From Halobacterium sp. DL1 (lineage in GTDB: Archaea > Halobacteriota > Halobacteria > Halobacteriales > Halobacteriaceae), in contig CP007060.1 in the NCBI GenBank assembly GCA_000230955.3, forward strand, positions 1,488,001 to 1,552,000: a DNA stretch of 64,000 nt, read 5' to 3'. Position numbers and translations under genes: made by a program. Shown here piece by piece: positions 31,423-40,017 of the stretch. Under the pieces are notes generated by a model. It was not told the origin of the DNA, searched no databases, and saw only the letters and a list, made by a program, of their open reading frames with translations. Numbering within the stretch: the first letter of the stretch is position 1; the number at the start of each line of letters is the position of its first letter.

Positions 31423-33366
31423 CTAGATTTCTGTGACGCGGTTGTCCACGTTCTCGACTGCCTCGGCGTCCTCCGGGAGCAGCGCCGCAACGAGGAAGTC
31501 GGTGTACGCCGCGACGTAGTCGACCAGCGCGGCGATGCGGTCGGCGTCGATGGCCTCCAGTGAGTCCAGCAGGAGGAACGGCACGTCCTCGTAGACGTCG
31601 TGGACGAGGTAGCCCGCGAGCGCGAACACCAGCCCCGTCACCTCGCGCTCGCTCTCGGAGAGGTGGGCGACAGTGTCCTCGTAGGCCGTTCCGTCGGCCG
31701 AACGGACCACGTGGAGGTCGAACTCGGCGTCCTCGGCTGCGCTCCGGCGGTCTCGGCTGGCCGTCGTGCGCTCGATCCAGATGCGTTCGACGTTGTCGTA
31801 GTCCAACATCTCGAGGACCGTCGCCATGTGGCCGTTGAACGCCTCGACGGCCTCGCTCTCCACCTGGTCGACGCGGTCCCGGAGGTCGGCGAGTTCCGAG
31901 ACGATCTCCGCGCGGCGCTCCTCCAGGGCCTCCCGTTCGGAGAGGCGGTCGTCGAGGTCCGCGACGGTCTCCCTGACGTCCGCGAGGTCGGCGTCCACGC
32001 GGTCGAGTTCGGCCTCCAGTTCGTTGACCCGCTTCGCGCGGTCCACCGCCGTCTCGTGGCCGCCCGCGTCCTCGACTGCGGCTTCCAGTTCCTCGACATC
32101 GACTGCGAGTTCGTCTCGCTCGGCTTCGAGGCCCGACACGCGTGACTCGCGCTCCGCTATCTCCGACTCGACGGCGTCGAGTGCGGCCTCGACCTCCGCG
32201 CGTCGCTCCCGGACGTCGGCCGCCTCGCGCTTGCGCTCGGTGAGTGATTCGAGTTCAGCCGTGAAATCGTCCTTCCGCGCGCGCTTCCGGTCCCGGAGGT
32301 CCCGCAGGCGCTCGACGGTCGCCTCGATGCGCGAGCGCTCTACCTCCGTCCCGCACGTCCAGCAGACGTCGGTCCCCTCTTCCGCGACCAACGCGTCCGT
32401 CAGCGTCCCGCCGTCCGAGCGCTGCCCGCGGTTGCCCTCGGCGGCGCCGACCTCCTCTGCTATCTCTTCGTGAACGCCCTCCCCGTCGGCCAGCATCTCC
32501 TCGTTGAACCGCACGATTGCCTGGAGGTCTCCGACCTCGGCCTCCAGTTCGTCGCGCCGCCCGCGCAGTTCGCCGATGCGGGCATCGATGGTCTCCCCCT
32601 CGACGTCCATGGTGGGCAACGACTCTCGCTCCTCTCGGAGCTCCGCACGCTGCTCCTGCAGCGATTCGAGGCTCTCGCGCTCGGTCCGGAGCTTGAACCG
32701 GACGTCCTCGAGGTCCGACCGGGTCGCCTTCAGGTCGGCCAGCGCCTCGGACTCCTCACCCTCGGGCGCCTCCACGTCAGCGAGCTCGTCACGCGCGACG
32801 GACAGCTCCTCACGTCGGTCCTCGCGTTCGGCTTCCAGTTCGGCGACGCGCTGGCGGCGGTTCTCCAGTCGGGCGGCGACGTCGTCGAGGGTCGCAAGTT
32901 CGTCGTCGACCTCTCGTTTCTCGGTCTCCAGCCGGCCGATCTGCCGGCGGAGTTCGGCGGTGTCCACGGGTCGGACGACGATTTCGCGGAGGTCGTCCCC
33001 GCGCTCGACGGCGCGCCGCGCCTCGTTGTCCTCGAGGAGGAACGCGAAGAGGTCGGCGAGTTCGGAGTCCCCGAGCAGCGGGTCGCCCCCGAACGCGACG
33101 GTCCCGTCGACGCGGCCGAGCGTGCGCTCGTAGCGCTCGTCGGCCAGTTCGAGGCTCACGCTTCCCTTCTCGGCATCTCCTTTGAGGGTCGCGCGGTCGC
33201 TCCCGACGACGGCCATCACGGCCTGGAGGAAGGAGGTCCTGTTCGTCGCGTTCCGGCCCGCGAGGACGTTCACGCCGGGGGCGAGCGTGACGTCCGTTTC
33301 GTCGATACCGCCGACGTTGCGCGCGTGTAGATGTGCCGCGGACTGCCGCGCGGCCGACTCGTCCAT
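31423..33366 (-). CDS. sph: Archaea-specific SMC-related protein (Sph)
   Basis: The 647-aa protein has an N-terminal half ABC head (VNVLAGRNATNRTSFLQAVMAVVG, Walker A-like with N where K is usual), two long coiled coils, a zinc hook CWTCG near residue 335, and a C-terminal half head (HLSESEREVTGLVFALAGYL, then VPFLLLDSLEAID). The hook and heads recall Rad50/SMC proteins. In haloarchaea Sph genes sit beside rdfA, which is the next gene upstream on the same strand (47 bp). It may take part in cell-shape or chromosome organisation. The Walker A lysine is replaced (RNATNRTS), as I understand is typical of Sph. Confidence 0.9.
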   Translation of the reverse strand: MDESAARQSAAHLHARNVGGIDETDVTLAPGVNVLAGRNATNRTSFLQAVMAVVGSDRATLKGDAEKGSVSLELADERYERTLGRVDGTVAFGGDPLLGDSELADLFAFLLEDNEARRAVERGDDLREIVVRPVDTAELRRQIGRLETEKREVDDELATLDDVAARLENRRQRVAELEAEREDRREELSVARDELADVEAPEGEESEALADLKATRSDLEDVRFKLRTERESLESLQEQRAELREERESLPTMDVEGETIDARIGELRGRRDELEAEVGDLQAIVRFNEEMLADGEGVHEEIAEEVGAAEGNRGQRSDGGTLTDALVAEEGTDVCWTCGTEVERSRIEATVERLRDLRDRKRARKDDFTAELESLTERKREAADVRERRAEVEAALDAVESEIAERESRVSGLEAERDELAVDVEELEAAVEDAGGHETAVDRAKRVNELEAELDRVDADLADVRETVADLDDRLSEREALEERRAEIVSELADLRDRVDQVESEAVEAFNGHMATVLEMLDYDNVERIWIERTTASRDRRSAAEDAEFDLHVVRSADGTAYEDTVAHLSESEREVTGLVFALAGYLVHDVYEDVPFLLLDSLEAIDADRIAALVDYVAAYTDFLVAALLPEDAEAVENVDNRVTEI

Positions 33367-33413
33367 GACTCTCCGTAGCTCACGGTCAGATATAGTTCTT
33401 CATCTTGGCGGAC

Positions 33414-34025
33414 TCACTGGTCGCAGTCGCAGCCGCCCCGGTCGAGCAGCTCGGCGGCGTCGTAGTCCGCCCCGCAGTCCTGACAGAACACGCGAACGTT
33501 CACCAGGACGTCGGTGTCGCCGACGTCGATGCGTCCGGTGTTCGCCGACCGCTCGACGGCATCCGCCGTGACGGACGCCGCGCGTGACTGCAGGCGCCGC
33601 AGCGTCTCCACGTCCCGCTGTAGCTGGTCGCCGTCGTCTTTCCGCTCTGCGCCGCGGTACTCCCGGAGGTACGTGTGCACCGCCTGGTGGGAGACGAAGT
33701 CCTCGCGAAGCGCCTCGACGTCCACGCCCTCCCGGGACAGTTCGAGGCGCTTCTGCGTGCGCACGCCCTCGCTGACGTCGTCGCCCGTCAACACCTCGTA
33801 GGTCGCCGCGACGTCCTGTTCGACCGGGTTAGCACCCACGTCGGCGAGCGCCGTCGCGAGCAGGCGGCGGTTGAATTCGTCGGCGAGCGCCCGGAGACTC
33901 GTCCGCTCGTCGCCAGTCCCCGTCCACCGGCGTTCGAGCTCCTCGCCCGCGCCCGACAGGTCGTACTCGTCGATGAGGCGGCCGACCTTGCAGCGCGTCG
34001 GGTCGCGGGTCTCCGGGCCTGTCAT
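33414..34025 (-). CDS. rdfA: Rod-determining factor RdfA
   Basis: The 203-aa protein starts MTGPETRDPTRCKVGRLIDEYDL and has a helical mid-part (TSLRALADEFNRRLL, DVAATYEVLTGDDVSEG). It ends with a Cys pair CQDCG and CDCDQ that could bind zinc. The layout matches haloarchaeal RdfA, described as needed for rod formation in Haloferax, and the sph gene is adjacent as in that system. ATG 34025 is chosen; the open frame up to 34094 adds poor sequence. It should be transcribed with sph. Confidence 0.88.
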   Translation of the reverse strand: MTGPETRDPTRCKVGRLIDEYDLSGAGEELERRWTGTGDERTSLRALADEFNRRLLATALADVGANPVEQDVAATYEVLTGDDVSEGVRTQKRLELSREGVDVEALREDFVSHQAVHTYLREYRGAERKDDGDQLQRDVETLRRLQSRAASVTADAVERSANTGRIDVGDTDVLVNVRVFCQDCGADYDAAELLDRGGCDCDQ

Positions 34026-34152
34026 CGACTGTACCGTGGGAACGGTGGAGGAAAAGCGTCGCGGTGTGAGGGAGGGGGGAGGCGCAGACCTCACGGCTCG
34101 CAGCGCTCGCCGTTCGAGTTATCGGAGACTCTCCTCGCGGTCGAGTCTCCCA

Positions 34153-34226
34153 AGCCAAGGGTGCGATTTGAACGCACGGATTCTCGATTACAAATCGAGT
34201 GCTTGAACCACCCAAGCTCCCTTGGC
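34153..34226 (-). tRNA. tRNA-Thr (anticodon TGT)
   Basis: The minus strand folds as a cloverleaf of 74 nt: acceptor GCCAAGG/CCTTGGC, D-stem GCTT/AAGC, anticodon stem CTCGA/TCGAG with loop TTTGTAA (anticodon TGT), and T arm GTGCG/CGCAC with TTCAAAT. No intron and no encoded CCA. It lies between rdfA and the acetyltransferase gene. Confidence 0.93.
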
Positions 34227-34237
34227 GCAGTTCCGGC

Positions 34238-34720
34238 TTAGTCGGGGTCCTTTGTGTGCGTATCGCTTTCGGCCGGTCGTTCTAAGGTGACACGGTTGGG
34301 GTCGTACCCCCGGCGCTCGTACAGTCGGCGGGCGCCCTCGTTGTCCCACAGCGCCTCGACGGCGAGCACGTCGGCATCCCGCTCGCGCAGTTGGGCTTCC
34401 GCGTGGTCGAGTAGCGCGCTCCCGACTCCGCTGTCCCGCGCGTCCGGGACCACATAGAGGTTGTCGACGACGCCCCGCGTCACGTCCGTCTCGTACAGTC
34501 CGGTCTCGACGTGGAACATCACGAAGCCGACCCGCAGTCCATCCCGCCGCGCCACGCCCACGCCGCCGGTGTGGACGTACTGCGCGATGAGTTCCTGCGC
34601 TTGCTCGCGATTCTCTTCCGCGAGGAGGTGCGAGCCGTGGTCGTGCTGTTCGGCGGCGAGCGCCACCCACTGGTCGGCCACGGCCGGGACGTCGCCGCCC
34701 GTCGCGGCCGTCACGTCCAT
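34238..34720 (-). CDS. GNAT-family N-acetyltransferase
   Basis: The 160-aa protein is a single GNAT domain: VDNLYVVPDARDSGVGSALLDHAEAQL is the acetyl-CoA motif A (the loop RDSGVGS in place of Q/RxxGxG/A), followed by VEALWDNEGARRLYERRGYD. It would acetylate a small molecule or a protein N-terminus; the substrate is unknown. It starts inside the pgk stop (TGATG overlap at 34720), so it is co-translated with phosphoglycerate kinase. It ends 11 bp before the tRNA-Thr gene. Confidence 0.88.
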   Translation of the reverse strand: MDVTAATGGDVPAVADQWVALAAEQHDHGSHLLAEENREQAQELIAQYVHTGGVGVARRDGLRVGFVMFHVETGLYETDVTRGVVDNLYVVPDARDSGVGSALLDHAEAQLRERDADVLAVEALWDNEGARRLYERRGYDPNRVTLERPAESDTHTKDPD

Positions 34721-35916
34721 CAGCGCAGCGCCTCCACTGCCGCCAGCGGTTCGCCCGTGAGCATGCGGAGGGCAGCGCCGCCGCCGGTGCTGATGTGGTC
34801 GAACCCGGAGAGACTGAACTTGCGGATGGCGGCCGCGGTGTCGCCGCCCCCGACGATGGTGTACTCGGCCCGCGTGGCTGCCTCGTAGAGACCGCGCGTC
34901 CCCTTGGCGAACAGTTCGTCCTCGAAGACGCCGGCGGGACCGTTGAGGATGGCGGTGCCGGTCTCGGCGAGCACGTCCGCGTACGCCTCGATGGTGTCGC
35001 TCCCGAGGTCCATCACGGCCTCGTCGTCGCGGGGCGGGAGTTCGGAGACGGGGAGTTCGCAGCGCTCGCCGTCGCGCGCGACGGCCACGTCGACGGGTAG
35101 CTGGATGCTCTCGCTGTAGGATTCGAGCAGTTCCTCCGCTCGCTCGATCTCCGTCTCGTAGCCCCGGTCGTGGATGAGTTCCGTGCTCCGGCGCCCGACG
35201 TCGACGCCGTCGGCTGCGAGGAAGATGTTGGCGACGACGCCAGTGCACAGGACGTTCTCCGCGAGGCCGTTCTCCAGGGAGTGCTCGGCGACCGCCACCG
35301 AGTCCGGCACCTTGGCGCCGCCGACGACGTACGTTCGCGGGGTCGGCGTCTCCTCGATGGCGCCGAGTACGTCGAGTTCCTCTTCCATCACGCGACCCGC
35401 GTACGAGTCGAGCAGTTCGGGGAAGCCGACGAGCGACGGCTGGGAGCGGTGTGAGGCCGCGAACGCGTCGTTGACGTAGGCGTCGAGAGCCGAGGAGAGC
35501 CGGGAGACGAGGAACGTCTCCGCTGCGCGCGCCGGGTCGAACTCCATGTACTCCTCGCTGTAGAAGCGCGTGTTCTCCAGCAGCACCGCCTCGCCACCGT
35601 CGAGCGCCTCGATGGCCTCCCGCGCCTCGGCGCTGAACGTCGCGTCGCAGTAGCCGACGTCGTGGTCGAGAAGGTCGTCGAGGCGGTCGGCGTGCGATTC
35701 GAGGCGCGCGAACTCGTCACCGCCGGGGCGGCCCTGGTGGGCGAGCACCGCGACCCGCGCGCCGGCGTCGAGCAGTTCGGCCAGCGTGTCGACGTGGGCC
35801 CGCAAGCGAGCGTCGTCGGCCAGCGAGTCGTCCTCCGCGAGCGGACTGTTGATGTCGACCCGTACACCGACCGCAGCGTCGGCCGCCGGGAGGTCGTCGA
35901 GGGTCCGTATCGCCAT
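34720..35916 (-). CDS. pgk: Phosphoglycerate kinase
   Basis: The 398-aa enzyme has the PGK landmarks: VRVDINSPL at the start, VLAHQGRPGGDEF, AVLLENTRF, YVVGGAKVPDSVAV, ILNGPAGVFEDELF and VGGGDTAAAI near the ADP site. It interconverts 1,3-bisphosphoglycerate and 3-phosphoglycerate in glycolysis and gluconeogenesis. A TATATG box lies 29 bp before ATG 35916. Its downstream partner is the GNAT gene. Confidence 0.97.
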   Translation of the reverse strand: MAIRTLDDLPAADAAVGVRVDINSPLAEDDSLADDARLRAHVDTLAELLDAGARVAVLAHQGRPGGDEFARLESHADRLDDLLDHDVGYCDATFSAEAREAIEALDGGEAVLLENTRFYSEEYMEFDPARAAETFLVSRLSSALDAYVNDAFAASHRSQPSLVGFPELLDSYAGRVMEEELDVLGAIEETPTPRTYVVGGAKVPDSVAVAEHSLENGLAENVLCTGVVANIFLAADGVDVGRRSTELIHDRGYETEIERAEELLESYSESIQLPVDVAVARDGERCELPVSELPPRDDEAVMDLGSDTIEAYADVLAETGTAILNGPAGVFEDELFAKGTRGLYEAATRAEYTIVGGGDTAAAIRKFSLSGFDHISTGGGAALRMLTGEPLAAVEALR

Positions 35917-35942
35917 GTACGAAAAGGGAGCCTAGCGGCCTG

Positions 35943-35948
35943 TATATG
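35943..35948 (-). promoter_or_regulatory. TATA box of pgk
   Basis: The minus strand reads CATATA, centred 29 bp before ATG 35916, at leaderless spacing. Confidence 0.6.
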
Positions 35949-36018
35949 CGTTACTGTCTCCGAGGTCGTGAGGGTAGAACTAACGAACGGTAGCAGTCAA
36001 CTAAACCGGCCGGGCGGC

Positions 36019-36603
36019 TCAGACGGAGCGACACTCGATGCAGAGGAGCTGGCCGTTGACCGAGACGAGTTCGCCCGTGAGCCCCCCACAGCTCTCGCAG
36101 ACGCCCTGCTCCGCGTAGTCGGTCTGTGCCTCGGTGAAGTCCTCGCGGGCCGACCCGTCGCCGAACTCGCTACCGGAGTCCTCGCCGGCGGTCGCGCTCA
36201 CGGCCTCGGGTGGCTGTTCGCGAGCGGGCCCCACCACGGTTGGCGCGATGTCCCGGGCCTCGACGATGCCGCGGACGCCGTCCCCGTCGGTCACGAGCAC
36301 CCGGGGGTTGCCGGTCCGCCCCATCGCGTTCGCGGCGTCCGCGACGACGGCGTCCGGGGGGAGCGATTCGGGCGTGTCTCGCATGACGTCCGATACGGTG
36401 GTGTCGGCGAAGCGTGCGTCGTCGAGGAGCAGGTCGAGGATGGCCTCGGTTGTCACGAGACCGACTGATTCGTTGCCGCGCAGCACCACGGCGCTCGTGG
36501 TGTTCTCGGCCCGCATCAGTTCGACCGCGTCGAGCAGCGCGTCGGATTCGCTCACGCCGACGAACTCGTGGGACATCACGTCCCTGAGAGCTAGTTGGGG
36601 CAT
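36019..36603 (-). CDS. Tandem CBS-domain protein with C-terminal zinc ribbon
   Basis: The 194-aa protein has two CBS repeats: ALRDVMSHEFVGVSESDALLDAVELM...GLVTTEAILDLLL, and TTVSDVMRDTPESLPPDAVVADAANAM...GIVEARDIA. It ends in a zinc-ribbon pair CESCG and CIECRSV. CBS pairs bind adenine nucleotides; the ribbon suggests a nucleic-acid or protein contact. ATG 36603 is set by CATTTTTAG about 29 bp upstream. The target is unknown. Confidence 0.88.
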   Translation of the reverse strand: MPQLALRDVMSHEFVGVSESDALLDAVELMRAENTTSAVVLRGNESVGLVTTEAILDLLLDDARFADTTVSDVMRDTPESLPPDAVVADAANAMGRTGNPRVLVTDGDGVRGIVEARDIAPTVVGPAREQPPEAVSATAGEDSGSEFGDGSAREDFTEAQTDYAEQGVCESCGGLTGELVSVNGQLLCIECRSV

Positions 36604-36627
36604 GTCAACAACTAACACGTATCTGCG

Positions 36628-36636
36628 CTAAAAATG
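36628..36636 (-). promoter_or_regulatory. TATA box of the CBS-domain gene
   Basis: The minus strand reads CATTTTTAG, centred 29 bp before ATG 36603; this decides that start over the ATG at 36618. Confidence 0.6.
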
Positions 36637-36786
36637 TGTTCCCGTAACGCGTATCACCACTTCGCCCCTACGTTCACGGCCTGCGGCAGCGGGGGGAACG
36701 CGGTAGACGAGGACTGCCAGGACCGCCGACACGTCCACCGTGGCGAAACGCTGCATTCAACACGATTCGCCCCCGTGCGTGTAGCA

Positions 36787-37476
36787 ATGACCATCCCGTC
36801 GTTCGTCGTCGGCATCGCAGGGGGGACCGGTGCGGGGAAGACGACGGTGGCCCACGAGGTGACGGAGAACGTCGGGGAGGCAGTCACGCTCATCCCTCTC
36901 GACAACTACTACGAGGACCTCAGCCACATGGCCTTCGAGGAACGAGCGGACGTCAACTACGACCACCCGTCCGCGTTCGAGTGGGAACTCCTCCGCGAGC
37001 ACCTCGACGCCCTCCTCTCCGGGCAGTCCGTCGAGATGCCCCAGTACAGCTTCGAAGAACACCTCCGCGAGGACGAGCGCGTCACCGTCGAACCCACCGA
37101 CGTCATCGTCCTCGAGGGCATCCTCTCGCTCTACGACGAGCAGGTCAACGAGATGCTCGACCTCCACATCTACGTCGAGACGGACGCCGACGTCCGCATC
37201 CTCCGGCGCATCGAGCGCGACGTCGTCGACCGCGGTCGCGGCCTGGAGGGCGTCATGGAGCAGTACCTCTCGACGGTGAAGCCGATGCACGAGCAGTTCA
37301 TCGAACCGACGAAGAAGGACGCCGACATCATCATCCCGGAGGGCGCCAACTCCGTCGCGGTGAACCTCCTCGAGGAGAAGGTACAGGCCGAGAGTTCGGA
37401 GATGGCCGCGTGGGCCGCCCGCGAGGACGGCGAGCGCTACGCCGACAGCAGTCAGCCAGTCGGCGACACGAAGTAG
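36787..37476 (+). CDS. udk: Uridine kinase
   Basis: The 229-aa protein has a Walker A GGTGAGKTTVAHEV near residues 9-22 and the nucleoside-binding segments LIPLDNYYEDL, NYDHPSAFEW and VILEGILSLYD of the uridine/cytidine kinase family. It phosphorylates uridine (and probably cytidine) in pyrimidine salvage. ATG 36787 gives the standard MTIPSFVVGIAGGTG start. It converges end to end with the DUF5785-like gene: the stops are adjacent at 37474-37479. Confidence 0.95.
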   Translation: MTIPSFVVGIAGGTGAGKTTVAHEVTENVGEAVTLIPLDNYYEDLSHMAFEERADVNYDHPSAFEWELLREHLDALLSGQSVEMPQYSFEEHLREDERVTVEPTDVIVLEGILSLYDEQVNEMLDLHIYVETDADVRILRRIERDVVDRGRGLEGVMEQYLSTVKPMHEQFIEPTKKDADIIIPEGANSVAVNLLEEKVQAESSEMAAWAAREDGERYADSSQPVGDTK

Positions 37477-37800
37477 CTACGCGCTCGGGTGGTACTCCAG
37501 GAAGTCGCCCGCCCGGAGCGCCCCGCCGACCCTCTTGTGGAAGTCGACCTTCGTCTCGAACTCGTCGACCTCCACGTACTCGAAGATGTCCGCGACGGAG
37601 ACGACGAGTTTGTGGTTCAGTCGCACCGGCCAGTCGCCGTACTCCTCGACGAACGCCGCCGCGTCCAGCGGGAAGTCCTCGTGCTCGTCGGTCATCTTCG
37701 AGAGCACTGCGAGCCCGTAGTTGCGGCCACCCTCGCTACCCTTCTCCCCGTCCGGGTCGTGAATCCAGTTCCGCCCCGAGGGGTCTTCCATCTCTGCCAT
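37477..37800 (-). CDS. DUF5785-like conserved protein
   Basis: The 107-aa protein starts MAEMEDPSGRNWIHDPDGEKGSEGGRN and continues GLAVLSKMTDEHEDFPLDAAAFVEEYGDWPVRLNHKLVVSVADIF, ending FHKRVGGALRAGDFLEYHPSA. I recognise this as the haloarchaeal DUF5785 type: small, soluble and of unknown function. It has no Cys and no transmembrane part. It converges with udk, so it is transcribed from the 37.8 kb intergenic region. Confidence 0.82.
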   Translation of the reverse strand: MAEMEDPSGRNWIHDPDGEKGSEGGRNYGLAVLSKMTDEHEDFPLDAAAFVEEYGDWPVRLNHKLVVSVADIFEYVEVDEFETKVDFHKRVGGALRAGDFLEYHPSA

Positions 37801-37884
37801 ACACGGACGGTTCCGCGCTGGCCCCAAAACCGTTTCTCAATAGCGCTCACTGGACAGGCGGAAACTCCGCGTCCAACTGACCAA

Positions 37885-38060
37885 ACGACAAGGGGAGCAT
37901 TCGCGGGCCGAGCGGTTCGCAGAACCCGAGGCCCAGCGATTCACCGCGCGAACGGAGTGAGCGCAGGCCGACGAACGAACGGAGCGTTAGCGAAGTGAGT
38001 GAGGAGTGCTTTTAGCGTAGCTTTTGCGAGCGCGAGCCGGTGTCTCGCGCGCTGGAAAAG
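37885..38060. repeat. GAACGGAGTGAGC-type intergenic repeat near tRNA-Ser
   Basis: This stretch has GCGAACGGAGTGAGCGCAGG, CGAACGAACGGAGCGTTAGCG, AAGTGAGTGAGGAGTGCTTTT and TAGCGTAGCTTTTGC. These runs of GA-rich words followed by the T-tract phrase are a widespread haloarchaeal intergenic sequence type. It lies beside the tRNA-Ser gene (downstream of it on the minus strand) and holds no gene I can support. Confidence 0.5.
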
Positions 38061-38065
38061 GTACA

Positions 38066-38147
38066 CGGTGAGGATGGGATTCGAACCCATGAGGCTGACG
38101 CCACCGGTTTTCAAGACCGGCGCATTAGGCCGCTCTGCCACCTCACC
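38066..38147 (-). tRNA. tRNA-Ser (anticodon TGA)
   Basis: The minus strand gives 82 nt: acceptor GGTGAGG/CCTCACC with discriminator G, anticodon stem CCGGT/ACCGG around loop CTTGAAA (anticodon TGA), a long variable arm (TGGCGTCAGCCTCA region) typical of tRNA-Ser, and T arm TGGG-TTCGAAT-CCCA. No intron and no encoded CCA. Confidence 0.92.
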
Positions 38148-38203
38148 ACGCGGACAGGCGTACGAACGGTGGACGGTTGAAACTGTCGTTGTCCGGCGGT
38201 CGG

Positions 38204-38968
38204 CTACTCGCGGACGAGCGTCGGGTCGCCGTCTTCGGCGACGACGCGGAGGCCGAGTTCGTCGACACGGGCCGCCGTGTGGGCGGGAACGAGACGGCCT
38301 GCGGCGCGGCGCGCGCTGAGTTCTGCGACGAGCGAGCGCAGGTCGTCGCCGGTGCGGACCCGAATCGACCGCGGGAGGAAGTCGACGTCGTGGCCGGCGT
38401 CGAGCGCGCGGGCGGTCAGGCTCTCGACCTGTGGAACGTCGTAGGCGCCGGTGAAGTCGATCGGGGAGGTGAACCCAGCGAAGTAGACGTCGCCGTCCGC
38501 AGCGGGACCGAGGACGACCGGACTGCGTCGGAGTTTCATCGCGGCGCTGTCGACGTCCTTCCGGAGGAACAGCGGCGCGTCGGGTTCGACCGCAGCGGCG
38601 GAGGTGACGCCCTCGCGTTCGAGCAGGTGGGAGACGGTGTTTCCCACGCGAGCGGCCTTCGAGGAGCCGACCTGTACCTCGACGCGCGCGTCCTCCCGCT
38701 GCTCGTCGTCGAGGACTGCATCGACGAGCGCGCGGACTTCTGCCTCCGCGTCGGCGTCCGTGGGGACGTGCTCGTCTGGGATATCGTCGTCCGACCGGTA
38801 GTTCACGAGCAATTCGCCGCCGCTCTCGACGGCCGCGAGGAACGCGTCGGCGGCCATCGCCTCGTACAGCGACGTCGCTTCGGGGGCGGTGAGCGGCGAC
38901 GTCCCGGGGAACTTCGGGAGGACGAGTCCCTCCCGCGGCGGGTCGATCGTGACGGCGACGACGGTCAT
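38204..38968 (-). CDS. DUF2064-like nucleotidyl/glycosyltransferase-type protein
   Basis: The 254-aa protein begins MTVVAVTIDPPREGLVLPKFPG and holds SPVVLGPAADGDVYFAGFTSPIDF, a motif shared with the DUF2064/TIGR04282 group (usually GPA.DGGYYLIG). These are GT-A-like folds of unknown substrate, often linked to cofactor or glycan modification. The usual DGG is DGD here. The start at 38968 is preferred; the frame is open to 39124 but the residues are poor. The gene stands alone next to tRNA-Ser. Confidence 0.7.
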   Translation of the reverse strand: MTVVAVTIDPPREGLVLPKFPGTSPLTAPEATSLYEAMAADAFLAAVESGGELLVNYRSDDDIPDEHVPTDADAEAEVRALVDAVLDDEQREDARVEVQVGSSKAARVGNTVSHLLEREGVTSAAAVEPDAPLFLRKDVDSAAMKLRRSPVVLGPAADGDVYFAGFTSPIDFTGAYDVPQVESLTARALDAGHDVDFLPRSIRVRTGDDLRSLVAELSARRAAGRLVPAHTAARVDELGLRVVAEDGDPTLVRE

Positions 38969-39090
38969 ACGTGCTTCTGGGTTCCCGGGTGGCTTGAACG
39001 CGGTGATACCGGTCCAGCAGAGCCAAAGTAGACCGCCGACTGCGTCGTGCCCAAACCGACTAAGTCCGAGTACCCGAAACAAAGCAGTCG

Positions 39091-39300
39091 ATGAACGCTC
39101 GGAAGGCCCTGACTGGGCTCGCACTGGCCTCGATTCTTGTCGCAGCGGTCGGCGTTGTCGCCTCCCTGGCGGCGGCGCTCGGGCTGCTCTCGAACGCCGC
39201 GACGCTCGCGTTCCTCGTCGTCGCCGTCATCCTGGTCGTCGGCGCGGGCGTCCTGGGAACCGGGGGTCCGAAGCACACGAGAACGCCGTACTGGCGGTAG
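39091..39300 (+). CDS. Small two-helix membrane protein, unknown
   Basis: The 69-aa protein consists of two hydrophobic stretches (LALASILVAAVGVVASLAAAL and TLAFLVVAVILVVGAGVL) and a short hydrophilic tail GGPKHTRTPYWR. It has no recognisable motif. Its frame has strong codon bias for the genome and ends 35 bp before the convergent UDG gene. Function is not readable; it could be a small membrane modulator. Confidence 0.55.
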   Translation: MNARKALTGLALASILVAAVGVVASLAAALGLLSNAATLAFLVVAVILVVGAGVLGTGGPKHTRTPYWR

Positions 39301-39335
39301 AACCCGTCGCCTTCCGTGGTCGCAGTGGTGGCTGA

Positions 39336-39968
39336 CTACCGTCCGCGCCGCCCTTTCGTCTGCCGGTAGTCCGTCCCCAGAAGGTCGAGGAAGAACTCGA
39401 TGTAGGCCTCCGTCTGGTCGTCGGTCTGGTCGGCGGGGTGGACCATCGGCGCGAGTTCGAACCCGCGCCCGCGGATGGTCGTTGCGTGGCACTCCTCGAC
39501 GTCGAACGACTCGGCCGGCTTCGTGGTGTGGTCGCGGGCGAGTTCGGTGAGTGCGCGCTGGCCGACGGGTACCAGTATCTCCGGGTTGATCATCCGCACG
39601 TCGGCGTTGAGGTACGGCTCGCAGGTCGTCACCTCGGTGTCGGTCGGCCCGCGGTCCGGGTGCCGGCAGCGCGTGAGGTACGCGAGGTAGGCGTTGTCGA
39701 GTTCCGGGTCCTCGCTCGACGGGAGGGAGTTGTTCAGCCCGACGCTCCCGAGGATGTGCTGGAATTTCTCGCCCACCTCGTCGCCAGTGAACGGAACACC
39801 GGTGCGCTCGGCGCCCGCGCTCGGCATCTCGCCGACGAAGACGAAGTCCGCGCCCACGTCCCCGTAGCCGTGGACGACGCGCTCGCGGACGTCACAGAGT
39901 TCCGGACAGTTCCGGCACTCCTCGTCCATCCCGTAGGGGTTCTGCTGGCCGCGCTGGTGGGCGTCCAT
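39336..39968 (-). CDS. Uracil-DNA glycosylase superfamily protein (Fe-S type)
   Basis: The 210-aa protein begins with a Cys cluster (CRNCPELC), then motif 1 VGEMPSAGAERTGVPFTGDEVGEKFQHIL, plus Cys in LTRCRHP and TCEPYL, which fit the four cysteines of a 4Fe-4S cluster. The C-terminal motif is APMVHPADQ (HP in place of HPSA). It resembles family 4/5 uracil-DNA glycosylases and removes uracil from DNA in base-excision repair. Start 39968 is chosen because MDAHQRGQQNPYG is conserved in look. Confidence 0.88.
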   Translation of the reverse strand: MDAHQRGQQNPYGMDEECRNCPELCDVRERVVHGYGDVGADFVFVGEMPSAGAERTGVPFTGDEVGEKFQHILGSVGLNNSLPSSEDPELDNAYLAYLTRCRHPDRGPTDTEVTTCEPYLNADVRMINPEILVPVGQRALTELARDHTTKPAESFDVEECHATTIRGRGFELAPMVHPADQTDDQTEAYIEFFLDLLGTDYRQTKGRRGR

Positions 39969-40017
39969 CTGTCCGGTACTCGGGGCGCCTCGCAAAAAGC
40001 CGCTTCGCTCGAACTCG

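Noticed and set aside
34153-38147. A genomic island bounded by tRNA-Thr and tRNA-Ser
   Set aside because: The genes between are housekeeping (pgk, udk) with normal base use and no integrase or direct repeat of a tRNA end was found.
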